Below are positions 26,690 through 35,094 of a stretch of 64,000 nucleotides of DNA, piece after piece. A model generated the notes under the pieces. That model saw only the letters and a list, made by a program, of their open reading frames with translations. It was not told the DNA's origin and did no database searches. The first letter of the stretch is position 1. Each line of letters begins with the position of its first letter. The DNA is taken from positions 1 through 64,000 of the forward strand of contig CAIKEH010000042.1 of NCBI GenBank assembly GCA_903826405.1, read 5' to 3'. Source of the stretch: an uncultured bacterium (GTDB taxonomy: Bacteria; Bacteroidota; Bacteroidia; Chitinophagales; Chitinophagaceae). A program made the position numbers and the translations under genes.

Positions 26690-27442
26690 ATGTACACACT
26701 CAAGAAATCACTGGGCCAACATTTTCTGAAAGACGAGAACATCTGTCGAAAGATCGTTTCTGTGATCAAGGAGGGTCAACCAGTGAATCTGCTTGAGGTG
26801 GGTCCTGGCGGCGGTGCCATAACCCGCTTTTTGATGGATATGGAAGGCGTGGACTTCAGGGCCGTTGAACTCGATCATGAAAAGGTATTGTTCCTGGAAG
26901 AAAAATTTCCGAGTATTAAAGGAAAACTTGTTGAAGGCAGCATCCTGGATATTGATGCGCCTTTCCCGGGAGCTTTCACCTTGGTGGGTAATTTCCCTTA
27001 CAACATCAGTTCCCAGATACTGTTCAGGGTACTGGATTGGAAGGATCAAGTGGAGACCATGGTGGGGATGTTCCAGAAGGAAGTCGCAGTAAGGGTGACG
27101 GCAGGTCCTGGCTCCAAGGATTATGGCATACTAAGCGTACTGATCCAGACCTATTTTCGTGTGGAATATCTTTTTGAGGTACATGAGAACTGTTTCCAAC
27201 CGCCACCCAAGGTGAAAAGTGCGGTCATCAGATTGATCAATATCGGAAATCCGTGGAAGGTGGATGACTTCCACAAATTGTTGCGTTTGGTCAAGGCAGC
27301 TTTCGGGCAGCGACGCAAGCAATTGAGGAATCCGCTAAAGCCCTACTTTTCTGCTGATATCCTTCAGGAAGATATCTTTAGCAAGAGAGCGGAACAATTG
27401 TCAGTAGGGGATTTTATTGGACTCCTCAATAAAATGTTATGA
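26690..27442 (+). CDS. rsmA: 16S rRNA dimethyladenosine transferase
   Basis: 250 residues. KKSLGQHFLKDENI at the N-terminus, the SAM-binding motif LLEVGPGGGAITRFL, and the catalytic NFPYNISSQI (NPPY-type motif) identify KsgA/RsmA, which dimethylates two adjacent adenines near the 3' end of 16S rRNA. The C-terminal domain (AAFGQRRKQLRNPLKPYF) is present. It overlaps the next gene by four bases (ATGA), so translation is coupled. Confidence 0.96.
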   Translation: MYTLKKSLGQHFLKDENICRKIVSVIKEGQPVNLLEVGPGGGAITRFLMDMEGVDFRAVELDHEKVLFLEEKFPSIKGKLVEGSILDIDAPFPGAFTLVGNFPYNISSQILFRVLDWKDQVETMVGMFQKEVAVRVTAGPGSKDYGILSVLIQTYFRVEYLFEVHENCFQPPPKVKSAVIRLINIGNPWKVDDFHKLLRLVKAAFGQRRKQLRNPLKPYFSADILQEDIFSKRAEQLSVGDFIGLLNKML

Positions 27443-28365
27443 AGCCCAGGGTCATCATCACTGCACGTGCACATCCAGTCCTCCAGCAACGCCTGGAAGA
27501 AAAAGGCTTTATCGTGGATGTGGACATGGCTATCTCGTCGGCTGAACTGGCGGATAAGATCAGTGAATACGCCGGTATCATAGTGACTACACGGTTGAAG
27601 ATCGGCCGTGATCTATTGGATCGTGCCGTCAAACTTCAATGGATCGGACGTTTGGGGAGCGGGATGGAACTCATTGATACGAATTATGCCCTTAGTAAGG
27701 GTATACGTTGTGAGAGCAGCCCCGAGGGAAATCGACTTGCCGTTGCCGAACATGCGTTGGGCATGTTGCTGAGCCTGATGCATCGGATCCATTCCTCCAA
27801 CCAAGAGTTGCGGGAAGGGAAATGGATCCGTGAAGCCAACACGGGAACGGAATTATCAGGAAAGACAGTGGGCATCATCGGATTCGGAAACACGGGAAGC
27901 AGCTTTGCAAGACTCCTGTCGTCCTTTGGAGTCACCGTACTTGCCAGTGACAAATACAAGCACGGATTTGCCAAGGGGTATGTCCGGGAGGCCACACCCG
28001 ATCAGCTGGCACGTTATTGTGATGTGATCAGTTTACATCTTCCCCTCACGGAAGAGACCCGCCATTTTGCCAATGATGATTTTTTCTCCACCTTGGAGCG
28101 TTCACCGGTATTCCTGAATACATCCAGAGGCGGAGTGGCTGATACAACATCCCTTATCCATGCCCTCGACAAAGGACTGGTCTGTGGAATAGGGCTGGAT
28201 GTTTTGGAGAATGAGAGTCCGTCCGATTTTTCGGAAAAAGAAGCACATGAGTTCGAACGATTAGTGAATGACCCCCGGGTTCTGATCACCCCACATATCG
28301 CAGGTTACAGCCATGAAGCATTCGAACTCATGGCCAGGGTCCTTTTGGATAAACTGGGTTTGTGA
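27439..28365 (+). CDS. D-2-hydroxyacid dehydrogenase (phosphoglycerate dehydrogenase-like)
   Basis: 308 residues. NAD-binding motif GKTVGIIGFGNTGSSFARLL in the middle, substrate-binding IGRLGSGMELID, and the catalytic triad of the family: Arg in NTSRGGVAD, Glu in DVLENE, His in ITPHIAGYS. It lacks the C-terminal ACT domain of many SerA proteins. It reduces a 2-keto acid or oxidises a 2-hydroxy acid with NAD; a role in serine or PLP metabolism is possible, since pdxA lies nearby and the PLP pathway uses a similar enzyme (PdxB), but that is inference. Translationally coupled to rsmA. Confidence 0.88.
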   Translation: MKPRVIITARAHPVLQQRLEEKGFIVDVDMAISSAELADKISEYAGIIVTTRLKIGRDLLDRAVKLQWIGRLGSGMELIDTNYALSKGIRCESSPEGNRLAVAEHALGMLLSLMHRIHSSNQELREGKWIREANTGTELSGKTVGIIGFGNTGSSFARLLSSFGVTVLASDKYKHGFAKGYVREATPDQLARYCDVISLHLPLTEETRHFANDDFFSTLERSPVFLNTSRGGVADTTSLIHALDKGLVCGIGLDVLENESPSDFSEKEAHEFERLVNDPRVLITPHIAGYSHEAFELMARVLLDKLGL

Positions 28366-28407
28366 TCCATCTTCCATCGCATTGTTGCTGTTCAAATTCA
28401 AACCTGT

Positions 28408-28415
28408 TATATTTG
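28408..28415 (+). promoter_or_regulatory. -7 promoter element for the lipoprotein gene at 28454
   Basis: TATATTTG matches TAnnTTTG and lies 38 bp before the start codon, in the gap after the dehydrogenase gene. Confidence 0.6.
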
Positions 28416-28453
28416 AGTATGGACTGACTTCGAAAACCAAACAACTGACCACC

Positions 28454-29005
28454 ATGAAAGGAACCTTATCGATCTTCATCACATACTGTTTGCTTCTTCT
28501 TGCCTGCAACAGGTCATCAGACAATCAGCCTGCAGCCGATATCAGGCCAGCAGATACAGTCGAAACGACTCCCAAGGTCACGGCTCCCATGCCTTTCCCC
28601 GCCACTCAGACTGATGATTGGAAGATGGGGGACCCCGAAAAGTTGCGCACCATTCTCACTTTCTATCGCAACCTCGTGAATGACACCCTCTACGATGAAT
28701 TGGCGTCTCATATAGCCGACACGATCACCAATGTCAATTTCGAGAACAAGACATATAATTTGACTCCGCAGGGATTTTCTGAACTTGTCCATAAGTTCCG
28801 TTCTAGATTCACCAAGTTCGACGAGGAATTCAAGACCTATCTAGTCATGCATAGTGATAAGCTGGATTATGATCAGGTGATGTTATGGATAAAGGAAACG
28901 GGGACCTATCAGGATGGACATGTGGACTCCACCCGGTACCAGGAGAACTGGCGCATCAATAGAGAAGGTAAGATCTTCTATAGGAGCTCTTACATGCGCT
29001 ATTGA
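28454..29005 (+). CDS. Lipoprotein of unknown function
   Basis: 183 residues from the ATG at 28454, chosen because it begins a lipoprotein signal (IFITYCLLLLAC-NRSS, lipobox Cys near residue 18); a longer frame upstream overlaps the dehydrogenase gene. After a Pro/Ala-rich linker the mature part (residues ~60-183) looks like a small alpha+beta domain, with LTFYRNLVNDTLYDELASHIADTI and YRINREGK-like ending, in the manner of NTF2-like or SnoaL-like folds, but I do not assign a family. It has its own promoter and is followed by the greA promoter. Confidence 0.75.
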   Translation: MKGTLSIFITYCLLLLACNRSSDNQPAADIRPADTVETTPKVTAPMPFPATQTDDWKMGDPEKLRTILTFYRNLVNDTLYDELASHIADTITNVNFENKTYNLTPQGFSELVHKFRSRFTKFDEEFKTYLVMHSDKLDYDQVMLWIKETGTYQDGHVDSTRYQENWRINREGKIFYRSSYMRY

Positions 29006-29037
29006 CCCAGGTCTTTATTGTTTTGAAGTAAAATCTT

Positions 29038-29045
29038 TATATTTG
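29038..29045 (+). promoter_or_regulatory. -7 promoter element of greA
   Basis: TATATTTG matches TAnnTTTG, with TTG at 29018-29020 as a possible -33 element 17 bp upstream. Transcription would begin near 29052, exactly where the leader hairpin starts. Confidence 0.6.
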
Positions 29046-29051
29046 TGCCAT

Positions 29052-29089
29052 GCAACGCTTCAGTCCGACTGGAGCGTTGCTATTTTTTT
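29052..29089 (+). terminator. Strong terminator-like hairpin in the greA leader
   Basis: GCAACGCT (29052-29059) pairs with AGCGTTGC (29073-29080), with inner CAGT/ACTG pairs, followed by a run of T. It lies 47 bp after the lipoprotein stop but downstream of the greA promoter and 22 bp upstream of the greA start codon, so it can end the lipoprotein transcript and also attenuate greA. Confidence 0.8.
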
Positions 29090-29111
29090 CATCCCAATTA
29101 AAGTCACGATC

Positions 29112-29585
29112 ATGAGCGAAGTAATATATGTTTCCCGAGAGACTCTGGAACAGATGAAAGCTGAGCTTCATCGGATGAAGACTGTGGAAAGGCCTGCAGC
29201 TTCCCGTGCCATTGCCGAGGCTCGCGAGAAAGGTGATCTCAAGGAGAATGCCGAATATGATGCAGCAAAGGAATTTCAGGGCATTCTCGAGTCTCGTATC
29301 AAGAAAATGGAAAGTGATATGGCAAATGCCCGTATCCTGGATGCGGAGAACATAGACACCAGTAAGGTCTCCATACTTACCCGTGTCACGATCACCAACC
29401 TGTCGACAAACAAGTCCATGACCTATCAGATCGTTTCCGAAAAAGAGGCAGACCTGAAATTATCCAAGATCTCGGTTACTTCACCTATTGGTAAGGGACT
29501 TCTGGGCAGGAAGCCCGGGGATGTGGCCGAAATTCAAGCTCCAAATGGACTGATCAGGTTCAGGATTGAAAATATCACTACCTGA
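29112..29585 (+). CDS. greA: Transcription elongation factor GreA
   Basis: 157 residues from the ATG at 29112; the much longer open frame upstream runs through a terminator. N-terminal coiled coil with AIAEAREKGDLKENAEYDAAKE, the acidic tip that reaches the RNA polymerase active site, and a C-terminal FKBP-like domain ending PIGKGLLGRKPGDVAEIQAPNG. GreA stimulates cleavage of backtracked RNA. Leader hairpin and promoter suggest attenuation control. Confidence 0.96.
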   Translation: MSEVIYVSRETLEQMKAELHRMKTVERPAASRAIAEAREKGDLKENAEYDAAKEFQGILESRIKKMESDMANARILDAENIDTSKVSILTRVTITNLSTNKSMTYQIVSEKEADLKLSKISVTSPIGKGLLGRKPGDVAEIQAPNGLIRFRIENITT

Positions 29586-29639
29586 GAAGGCCTCTGTACC
29601 GTTTCACCATCGCCCGATTCCGAACACAATTATCTTATC

Positions 29640-30047
29640 ATGCCCTCCATATTCACCAGGATCATCAACGGCGAGATCCCATCGTATGCGATAGCGGAGA
29701 ACGATCGCTTCTACGCCTTCCTGGATATATTTCCCATGAGGGAAGGTCATACGCTGATCGTCCCCAAGGTGGAAACCGATCGTTTTTTCGACCTTACCCC
29801 CGAGATTCTCTCCGAGTTGATGGTTTTCGCTCGACCCATCGCTCACGCCATTGAAAAGGCTTTTCCGTGCAACCGCTGTGGCCTTTCCGTGGTAGGACTT
29901 GAAGTTCCGCATGCACATCTTCATCTCGTACCCATAGACTCTGCGGATGACCTGAATTTCAACAGAAAGAAATTGAAACTTTCTCCTGCCGAATTCGAGG
30001 CGGCCCGTGATAAGATCATCTCTCAATTATCTGTAAATAATGCCTGA
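29640..30047 (+). CDS. HIT-family nucleotide-binding hydrolase
   Basis: 135 residues. SIFTRIINGEIPSYAIAEND, FLDIFPMREGHTLIVPK and the histidine triad HAHLHLVP mark an Hint-type HIT protein, which hydrolyses AMP-linked compounds such as adenosine 5'-monophosphoramidate. It lacks an obvious zinc-binding Cys pair at the N-terminus. Located 54 bp after greA, a common neighbourhood in Bacteroidota, and overlaps the next gene by 8 bp. Confidence 0.93.
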   Translation: MPSIFTRIINGEIPSYAIAENDRFYAFLDIFPMREGHTLIVPKVETDRFFDLTPEILSELMVFARPIAHAIEKAFPCNRCGLSVVGLEVPHAHLHLVPIDSADDLNFNRKKLKLSPAEFEAARDKIISQLSVNNA

Positions 30048-30378
30048 GCAACAAAAAAACGGAAGTCAACCTGTATGGTTGCCTTGGATTTGCTCACTGC
30101 TATTTGCGGCGGGGCTTCTGAACATCATGTACACGTTCACCGGAGCGTATGCCCCATACGGCAATTTCTATCCGGCCGCGATGGCTTTGCTCACCGTGGT
30201 CGTTTTTGCGGGTCTATCCGGCATCTGGAGCATGGAAAAATGGGGTGTTTGGGTCTTCTCGATAGCCCTGGCCTGTATATTGGGTGTAGATCTTTTCGCA
30301 GGTGCTTTTCAATGGTACTTGCTATTGCTGCTGGTGCCAGCATGGTTATTCGCAAGCCTGTACGGTCGGATGAAATGA
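30040..30378 (+). CDS. Small membrane protein of unknown function
   Basis: 112 residues with three to four hydrophobic helices (starting WLPWICSLLFAAGLLNIMY; then AAMALLTVVVFAGLSGIW; VWVFSIALACILGVDLF; YLLLLLVPAWLFASLY). The start overlaps the HIT gene by 8 bp, which supports co-translation. I recognise no family. It ends 4 bp before the convergent ruvC. Confidence 0.65.
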   Translation: MPEQQKNGSQPVWLPWICSLLFAAGLLNIMYTFTGAYAPYGNFYPAAMALLTVVVFAGLSGIWSMEKWGVWVFSIALACILGVDLFAGAFQWYLLLLLVPAWLFASLYGRMK

Positions 30379-30382
30379 TCGA

Positions 30383-30952
30383 TCAGCGAGATACCCTTTG
30401 CGGATTATCCCTCATGAAATCGGCCCATGCAGTCTTGGGTTTTTTCTTGCCCAGTGAAGGTCCTGTCCTAATGCCATTTCCGAAGTGATGACAAAGGGCC
30501 ACGGCAAGTGCATCCGAAGCATCGTAATATTTCAAGGTGTCGCCAAGTGGAATCAACTGCTGAAGCATCATCCAGACTTTTTCCTTATTCGCATTTCCAT
30601 TTCCCGTGATCGACTGTTTGACCTTCTTGGGTGAATATTCCGTCACGGGAAGACCGCATTGCATGGCCGCAGCGATAGCAACACCTTGAGCTCTGCCCAA
30701 TTTGAGCATGCTCTGGACATTTTTACCAAAGAAGGGAGCTTCAATGGCCATTTCATGTGGACCATGTTCCCGGATCAATGAATTGATCGACTCGTGTATG
30801 ATCCGTAGTCTTTCGAACATGTCTTTCCTGCCGAGTTTCAGCACGTCCATCCTTACTAGCTTGATTTCGCGCCCTTTCACGGAGATGATGCCATAGCCCA
30901 TGATCACCGTTCCGGGGTCTATGCCGAGAATAATTTTAGGGCTTTGTAACAA
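30383..30952 (-). CDS. ruvC: Holliday junction resolvase RuvC
   Basis: 189 residues. ILGIDPGTVIMGYGI (first catalytic Asp), MAIEAPFFGKNVQSMLKLGRAQG (second acidic residue, Glu) and YDASDALAVALCHHFG (last Asp pair) show an intact RNase H-like resolvase that cuts Holliday junctions with RuvAB. No ATG is available: the frame opens with TTG at 30952, immediately before the conserved LQSPKIILGID, so TTG is the probable start. ruvB is at 44308 and ruvA is not in the window. Confidence 0.93.
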   Translation of the reverse strand: MLQSPKIILGIDPGTVIMGYGIISVKGREIKLVRMDVLKLGRKDMFERLRIIHESINSLIREHGPHEMAIEAPFFGKNVQSMLKLGRAQGVAIAAAMQCGLPVTEYSPKKVKQSITGNGNANKEKVWMMLQQLIPLGDTLKYYDASDALAVALCHHFGNGIRTGPSLGKKKPKTAWADFMRDNPQRVSR

Positions 30953-30960
30953 GGGCAGGC

Positions 30961-30968
30961 TAATTTTG
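30961..30968 (+). promoter_or_regulatory. -7 promoter element for the flippase-like gene
   Basis: TAATTTTG matches TAnnTTTG and lies 11 bp before the ATG at 30980, in the short region divergent from ruvC. Confidence 0.6.
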
Positions 30969-30979
30969 AGGGATAATTA

Positions 30980-31984
30980 ATGGCGCTGAACAAAAGTATC
31001 AAAATATTCGTCAACTACCTGCTGGGTCCTGCGCTCTTCGTCTGGTTGAGCTGGTCCATCTATGTTCAGTTGAGACATCAGCCCAACCTCAGGGAGCATA
31101 TTCATACATTACGCCAGGCTATTGCCAATGGCCCGCAATGGCGCTTATATGTCATAATCCTGCTCATGATCATCAACTGGGGTCTTGAGTCGAGGAAATG
31201 GCAGGCATTGCTGAAGAATCTTGAACCGATGAGTTTCCTTCGTTCCTTCAAGGCGATATTATCCGGCTTGGCTTTTGCCATGAACACACCCAACCGAATT
31301 GGTGAATACGGAGGACGTATACTCCATGTTAGGGAGGGAAGGAGGCTTCAGGCCGTTTCATTGACTGTGGCAGGCAGTATGAGTCAGCTGCTCGTCACTT
31401 TATTCATGGGTTGTTTGGGGATGTCCCTGCTCCGCGAACATCTGATTTCGGTTATGGGTGGGGGTGCTCCGCTGATCTGGCTGAACATATTCAGGTTCGT
31501 CACGGCTTTTTTCACCTTTGCCGGTCTGCTCCTCTATTTCCGTTTGGGCTGGATTGTGCAAGGTATCGATCGGATACCGGCATTGTCCAGCATTTCCAGG
31601 CATATCTCCGTCATGGAGGAATTGACTGTTAGTGTTCTGTTAAGAGTGCTCGTCCTTTCTCTGATGCGTTTCCTTGTTTTCGGGATTCAATATATATTGA
31701 TGCTGCATTTCCTTCAGGTGGACATAGATTGGTGGTCTGGTTTTTGGACCGTCTCCATTTTATTCCTTCTGCTGGCCATGGTGCCTACAGTGGCATTGCT
31801 GGAGATCGGACTGAGATGGGAATATAGCCTCTTGCTGTTCGGCATGTTCAGTTCCAATGCCGTAGGCATTTATGCGGCGGCAACCGGAATATGGCTGATC
31901 AATCTGGCGGTCCCTGCATTGGCGGGTAGTATATTGATCTTAGGGGTGCGTATTTTCAGCGACCGTGAATCCATGGCTTCCTGA
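30980..31984 (+). CDS. Lysylphosphatidylglycerol synthase TM-region / flippase-like membrane protein
   Basis: 334 residues with about eight hydrophobic helices. The segment AFAMNTPNRIGEYGGRILHVREGRRLQAVSLTVAGSMSQLL is the characteristic core of the LPG_synthase_TM / UPF0104 family, whose members are thought to move lipids or help export lipid-linked sugars. No soluble synthase domain follows, so it is not a full MprF. It has its own promoter. Function is assigned at the family level only. Confidence 0.75.
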   Translation: MALNKSIKIFVNYLLGPALFVWLSWSIYVQLRHQPNLREHIHTLRQAIANGPQWRLYVIILLMIINWGLESRKWQALLKNLEPMSFLRSFKAILSGLAFAMNTPNRIGEYGGRILHVREGRRLQAVSLTVAGSMSQLLVTLFMGCLGMSLLREHLISVMGGGAPLIWLNIFRFVTAFFTFAGLLLYFRLGWIVQGIDRIPALSSISRHISVMEELTVSVLLRVLVLSLMRFLVFGIQYILMLHFLQVDIDWWSGFWTVSILFLLLAMVPTVALLEIGLRWEYSLLLFGMFSSNAVGIYAAATGIWLINLAVPALAGSILILGVRIFSDRESMAS

Positions 31985-32046
31985 AGCTAGTGGATTCATC
32001 GATCTTTTTTCTTAAGTAACGTCGCGGCCGGATGGCCGTATGAAAT

Positions 32047-32850
32047 GTGACTATTTTGGCAAAGAAATCCATTCTGATCCTTTATTTGATCCTCAACTGT
32101 ATCCGCACATCTGCTGGAGACGATTTCTGCGGCATCGTGAATACGACATTTCAGGCGGGCGAGAGCATTGGCTTCAAGGTCTTTTATAATGTGATCGGAA
32201 TATACGTGGATGCGGGTCATGCGGAATTCAACCTTGGTCTTGAACGATACCAGAACAGGCCGGTTTATCATGTCGTAGGTCTCGGTTTTTCAAATGAGAG
32301 TTACGATTGGATATTCAAGGTTCGGGACAGATATGAGACATACATCGACACGGCCAGTCTTCGTCCATATCGATTCATACGACATGTTGATGAAGGTGGC
32401 TACAAGATGAATGACAATGTTACCTTCAACCATGAAACGGGTACGGCGGTTTCTTCACACGGTATTTTCAAGGTGCCTGCCTGTATCCAGGATGTCCTCA
32501 GCTCCATTTATTATGCCCGTAATATAGATTTCGACCATTACAGTCCGGGTGATAAGATCCCTTTCCAGATGTTCCTGGATGATGAAGTGTACAGCTTATA
32601 CATACGTTATCTGGGAAAGGAAGTGATCAAGACCCGTTACGGAAAATTCAAGGCAATCAAGTTCAAGCCCTTGCTCATCAAGGGTACTATTTTCGAGGGC
32701 GGGGAGAAGATGGCGGTGTGGATAACTGATGATGCCAATCATATTCCGGTACGTATCGAAAGCCCGATCAGTGTAGGTAGTATCAAGGTGGACATGATGT
32801 CTTACCGGAACCTTCGCTACCCCTTGCAGTCTTTCCTAGGTGTGGAATGA
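32047..32850 (+). CDS. DUF3108-domain exported protein
   Basis: 267 residues from the GTG at 32047; no in-frame ATG precedes the signal sequence, and a TTG 9 bp later is the alternative. Residues ~5-25 form a signal peptide (KKSILILYLILNCIRTSAG). The rest is a beta-rich domain of the DUF3108 type: AGESIGFKVFYNVIGIYVDAGHAEF, FKVRDRYETYID, RPYRFIRHVDEGGY and YRNLRYP. DUF3108 proteins are periplasmic and poorly understood. A small hairpin (CGGCC/GGCCG, 32025-32038) lies 9 bp before the start. It converges on the MBL-fold gene with a 10-bp gap. Confidence 0.8.
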   Translation: MTILAKKSILILYLILNCIRTSAGDDFCGIVNTTFQAGESIGFKVFYNVIGIYVDAGHAEFNLGLERYQNRPVYHVVGLGFSNESYDWIFKVRDRYETYIDTASLRPYRFIRHVDEGGYKMNDNVTFNHETGTAVSSHGIFKVPACIQDVLSSIYYARNIDFDHYSPGDKIPFQMFLDDEVYSLYIRYLGKEVIKTRYGKFKAIKFKPLLIKGTIFEGGEKMAVWITDDANHIPVRIESPISVGSIKVDMMSYRNLRYPLQSFLGVE

Positions 32851-32860
32851 CAAGTCCCTT

Positions 32861-33712
32861 TCACCCAGTTATGTCCCTTAATGGGAAAAGGTCGTCCGGC
32901 CTGACCCCTTTCTCCGTCCTTTTCAGCGAGCAGCATTCATGGATGGGGTCGTGCTGGAAGAAAAGGGTATAATCCTCGGTCACCGCTTCTTCGAGGAATT
33001 TTTTCTTTTCCTGCATCGTCGTCAACGGGAACATGTCGTATGCCATTACATAAGGCAAAGGCAAATGTGCTGCCGCAGGCAGGAGGTCTGCCATGAATAC
33101 GATGGTACGATCGCCGTAACGGATCTGAGGAATCATCATGGCTTCTGTATGACCATTCACAAAACGTATATCTATGTTTTTGGAAAATGGCGATGATCCC
33201 AAATCACCAACGGGTATCATATCAAGTTGTCCGCTTTCCTGGATGGGCAGGATGTTTTCCCTCAGGAAAGAGGCCTTTTCGCGTTCATTGGGCTCGGTCG
33301 CCCATTTCCAGTGCGCATCATTGCTCCAGTATCGGGCTTTCGGAAATGCAGGCATTAGGCGATCACCATCCCGCACTACAGATCCGCCACAGTGGTCGAA
33401 ATGCAGGTGGGTGAGGATGACATCGGTTATGTCTTCCTTGCCGAAGCCTTTTTCTGAAAGCGATTTTTCAAGAGTGGCGTCCCCATTCAGATGATAATGG
33501 CCAAAGAATTTCGCATCCTGCTTGTCTCCGATACCATTGTCTATGAGGATCAGTCTGTTCCCATCTTCGATCAAAAGGGAACGCATGGCCCAGTTGCAGA
33601 GATTGTTTACATCTGCTGGATTCAATTTGCTCCAGATCGATTTGGGGACAACGCCGAACATCGCCCCGCCATCCAATTTGAAGAAACCGGTATCAATCGT
33701 GTAGAGTTCCAT
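32861..33712 (-). CDS. MBL-fold metallo-hydrolase
   Basis: 283 residues from the Met at 33712. Metal-binding motif HLHFDHCGG, further ligands in NGHTEAM and MADLLP, and FQHDP near the C-terminus; overall like the AHL-lactonase/quorum-quenching branch of the metallo-beta-lactamase superfamily, but the substrate is not fixed by sequence. It overlaps the end of the upstream MFS carrier by 20 bp, so the pair is co-transcribed and translationally coupled. Cytoplasmic, as no signal peptide is seen. Confidence 0.85.
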   Translation of the reverse strand: MELYTIDTGFFKLDGGAMFGVVPKSIWSKLNPADVNNLCNWAMRSLLIEDGNRLILIDNGIGDKQDAKFFGHYHLNGDATLEKSLSEKGFGKEDITDVILTHLHFDHCGGSVVRDGDRLMPAFPKARYWSNDAHWKWATEPNEREKASFLRENILPIQESGQLDMIPVGDLGSSPFSKNIDIRFVNGHTEAMMIPQIRYGDRTIVFMADLLPAAAHLPLPYVMAYDMFPLTTMQEKKKFLEEAVTEDYTLFFQHDPIHECCSLKRTEKGVRPDDLFPLRDITG

Positions 33713-35027
33713 ACCCTTTTTTATTTGCGGCTGCCTTTGTATACAGCAGGGCAAGCAGGCCCAAGATGAAGAAGAAGATTAATGACACAAGGGAATTGCG
33801 CATGCTTCCAGTCAGATGTTCTATGCCGCCAAACAGAAAGAGTCCGATGAAAAGCGCGATCTTCTCCGTGACGTCATAAAAACTGAAATAGGATGTGGTG
33901 TCCTGCGTGTCTGGCAACAGTTTGGAATATGTGCTGCGGCTCATGGACTGGATACCGCCCATGACTAATCCGATGATGCAGGCCAATATATACAGTTGAT
34001 TCTGTGAGTGCAGGTTGTAGCCCCAGACGCAAATGCATATCCATATGACGACAGCGCATGTCAATACGTTGAAATTGCCGATCTTTTTGGAAAGTCTACT
34101 CATTAATAAAGCTCCGGGGATCGCGATCAATTGGATGAGGATGATTGTGATGAGCAGTTTTGCTTCGTCCTCTTTTTTCGGGAATATCTCTTTTTTGGCA
34201 AAGGCGGCCGCCACAAGCATTACTGTCTGCACCCCCACACTGTAAAGAAAAAAAGATAACAGGAATCTTTTCAGGACGGGCATTAAATTTACCTCCTTCA
34301 ATACTTTGGAAAGCTCCCGAAAACCATTGGCAAGCAGGTTCTTTCCGGATGGCCTGGCGATACGACTTTGTGCAGGCATGGCATTCAGGGTGATCTGTGC
34401 GAATCCGAACCACCATATCCCAACGAGTAGGAAAGAAATGCGGGGTCCAAGCGTGCCATCATCCCCACTCATCCCGAACCAGCCGGGTTTAATGATCAGC
34501 AGGAAGCAGATGATCTGCAGTAGAACGCTTCCAACATATCCATAGGTGAATCCTTTTGCGCTCACCCGATCCCGCTCCTCCGGGGGTGCTATGTCAGGCA
34601 GGTAGGAGTTGTAAAAGACCAGGCTGCTCCAGAATCCCAAGGCTGCAAGGGAGAAAAAGAATATGCCCATTTCCAGCCTATCGGGAGTGAAAAAGAATAA
34701 TGCACTGCAGGAGGCGGCCCCCACGAAACTCAGCCATCGTAACCACACTTTCTTGTTCCTTCTGTAATCTGCGATGGAGGAGAGTATGGGGGATGTGATG
34801 GCTACCAGTAGGAAAACGATACCGAGAGCGTAATCCTGCAGAACGGTATTGGCGACCTTCCAACCGAAAAAATGAACCATGTTGGGCTCGCCGGGTATGA
34901 TATTGCTGGTTATGCCCACATAATATGCCGGGAAAATGGTTGAGGTGATGACCAGATTGTAGCTGCTGTTGGCCCAATCATACATCGCCCAGGCATTCTC
35001 TAATTTCTTGGTTCCGGTTGAAGCCAT
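33693..35027 (-). CDS. MFS transporter, UMF1 family
   Basis: 444 residues from the Met at 35027, which begins ASTGTKKLENAWAMYDWANSSYNL, the family's usual N-terminus; the open frame upstream runs into the uppP gene. Twelve predicted helices. YDWANS and the later FYNSYLPDIAPPEERDR and MGGIQSMSRSTYSKLLP are hallmarks of the UMF1 (Atg22-like) group, thought to export amino acids or small metabolites. It partners by overlap with the MBL-fold hydrolase. Confidence 0.87.
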   Translation of the reverse strand: MASTGTKKLENAWAMYDWANSSYNLVITSTIFPAYYVGITSNIIPGEPNMVHFFGWKVANTVLQDYALGIVFLLVAITSPILSSIADYRRNKKVWLRWLSFVGAASCSALFFFTPDRLEMGIFFFSLAALGFWSSLVFYNSYLPDIAPPEERDRVSAKGFTYGYVGSVLLQIICFLLIIKPGWFGMSGDDGTLGPRISFLLVGIWWFGFAQITLNAMPAQSRIARPSGKNLLANGFRELSKVLKEVNLMPVLKRFLLSFFLYSVGVQTVMLVAAAFAKKEIFPKKEDEAKLLITIILIQLIAIPGALLMSRLSKKIGNFNVLTCAVVIWICICVWGYNLHSQNQLYILACIIGLVMGGIQSMSRSTYSKLLPDTQDTTSYFSFYDVTEKIALFIGLFLFGGIEHLTGSMRNSLVSLIFFFILGLLALLYTKAAANKKGYGTLHD

Positions 35028-35094
35028 GATCAAGGGTTGATGGTTCTCCTTCAAGATAGGTAATTCTGCACTGAAGGCCTGATCGTAAGTTATG

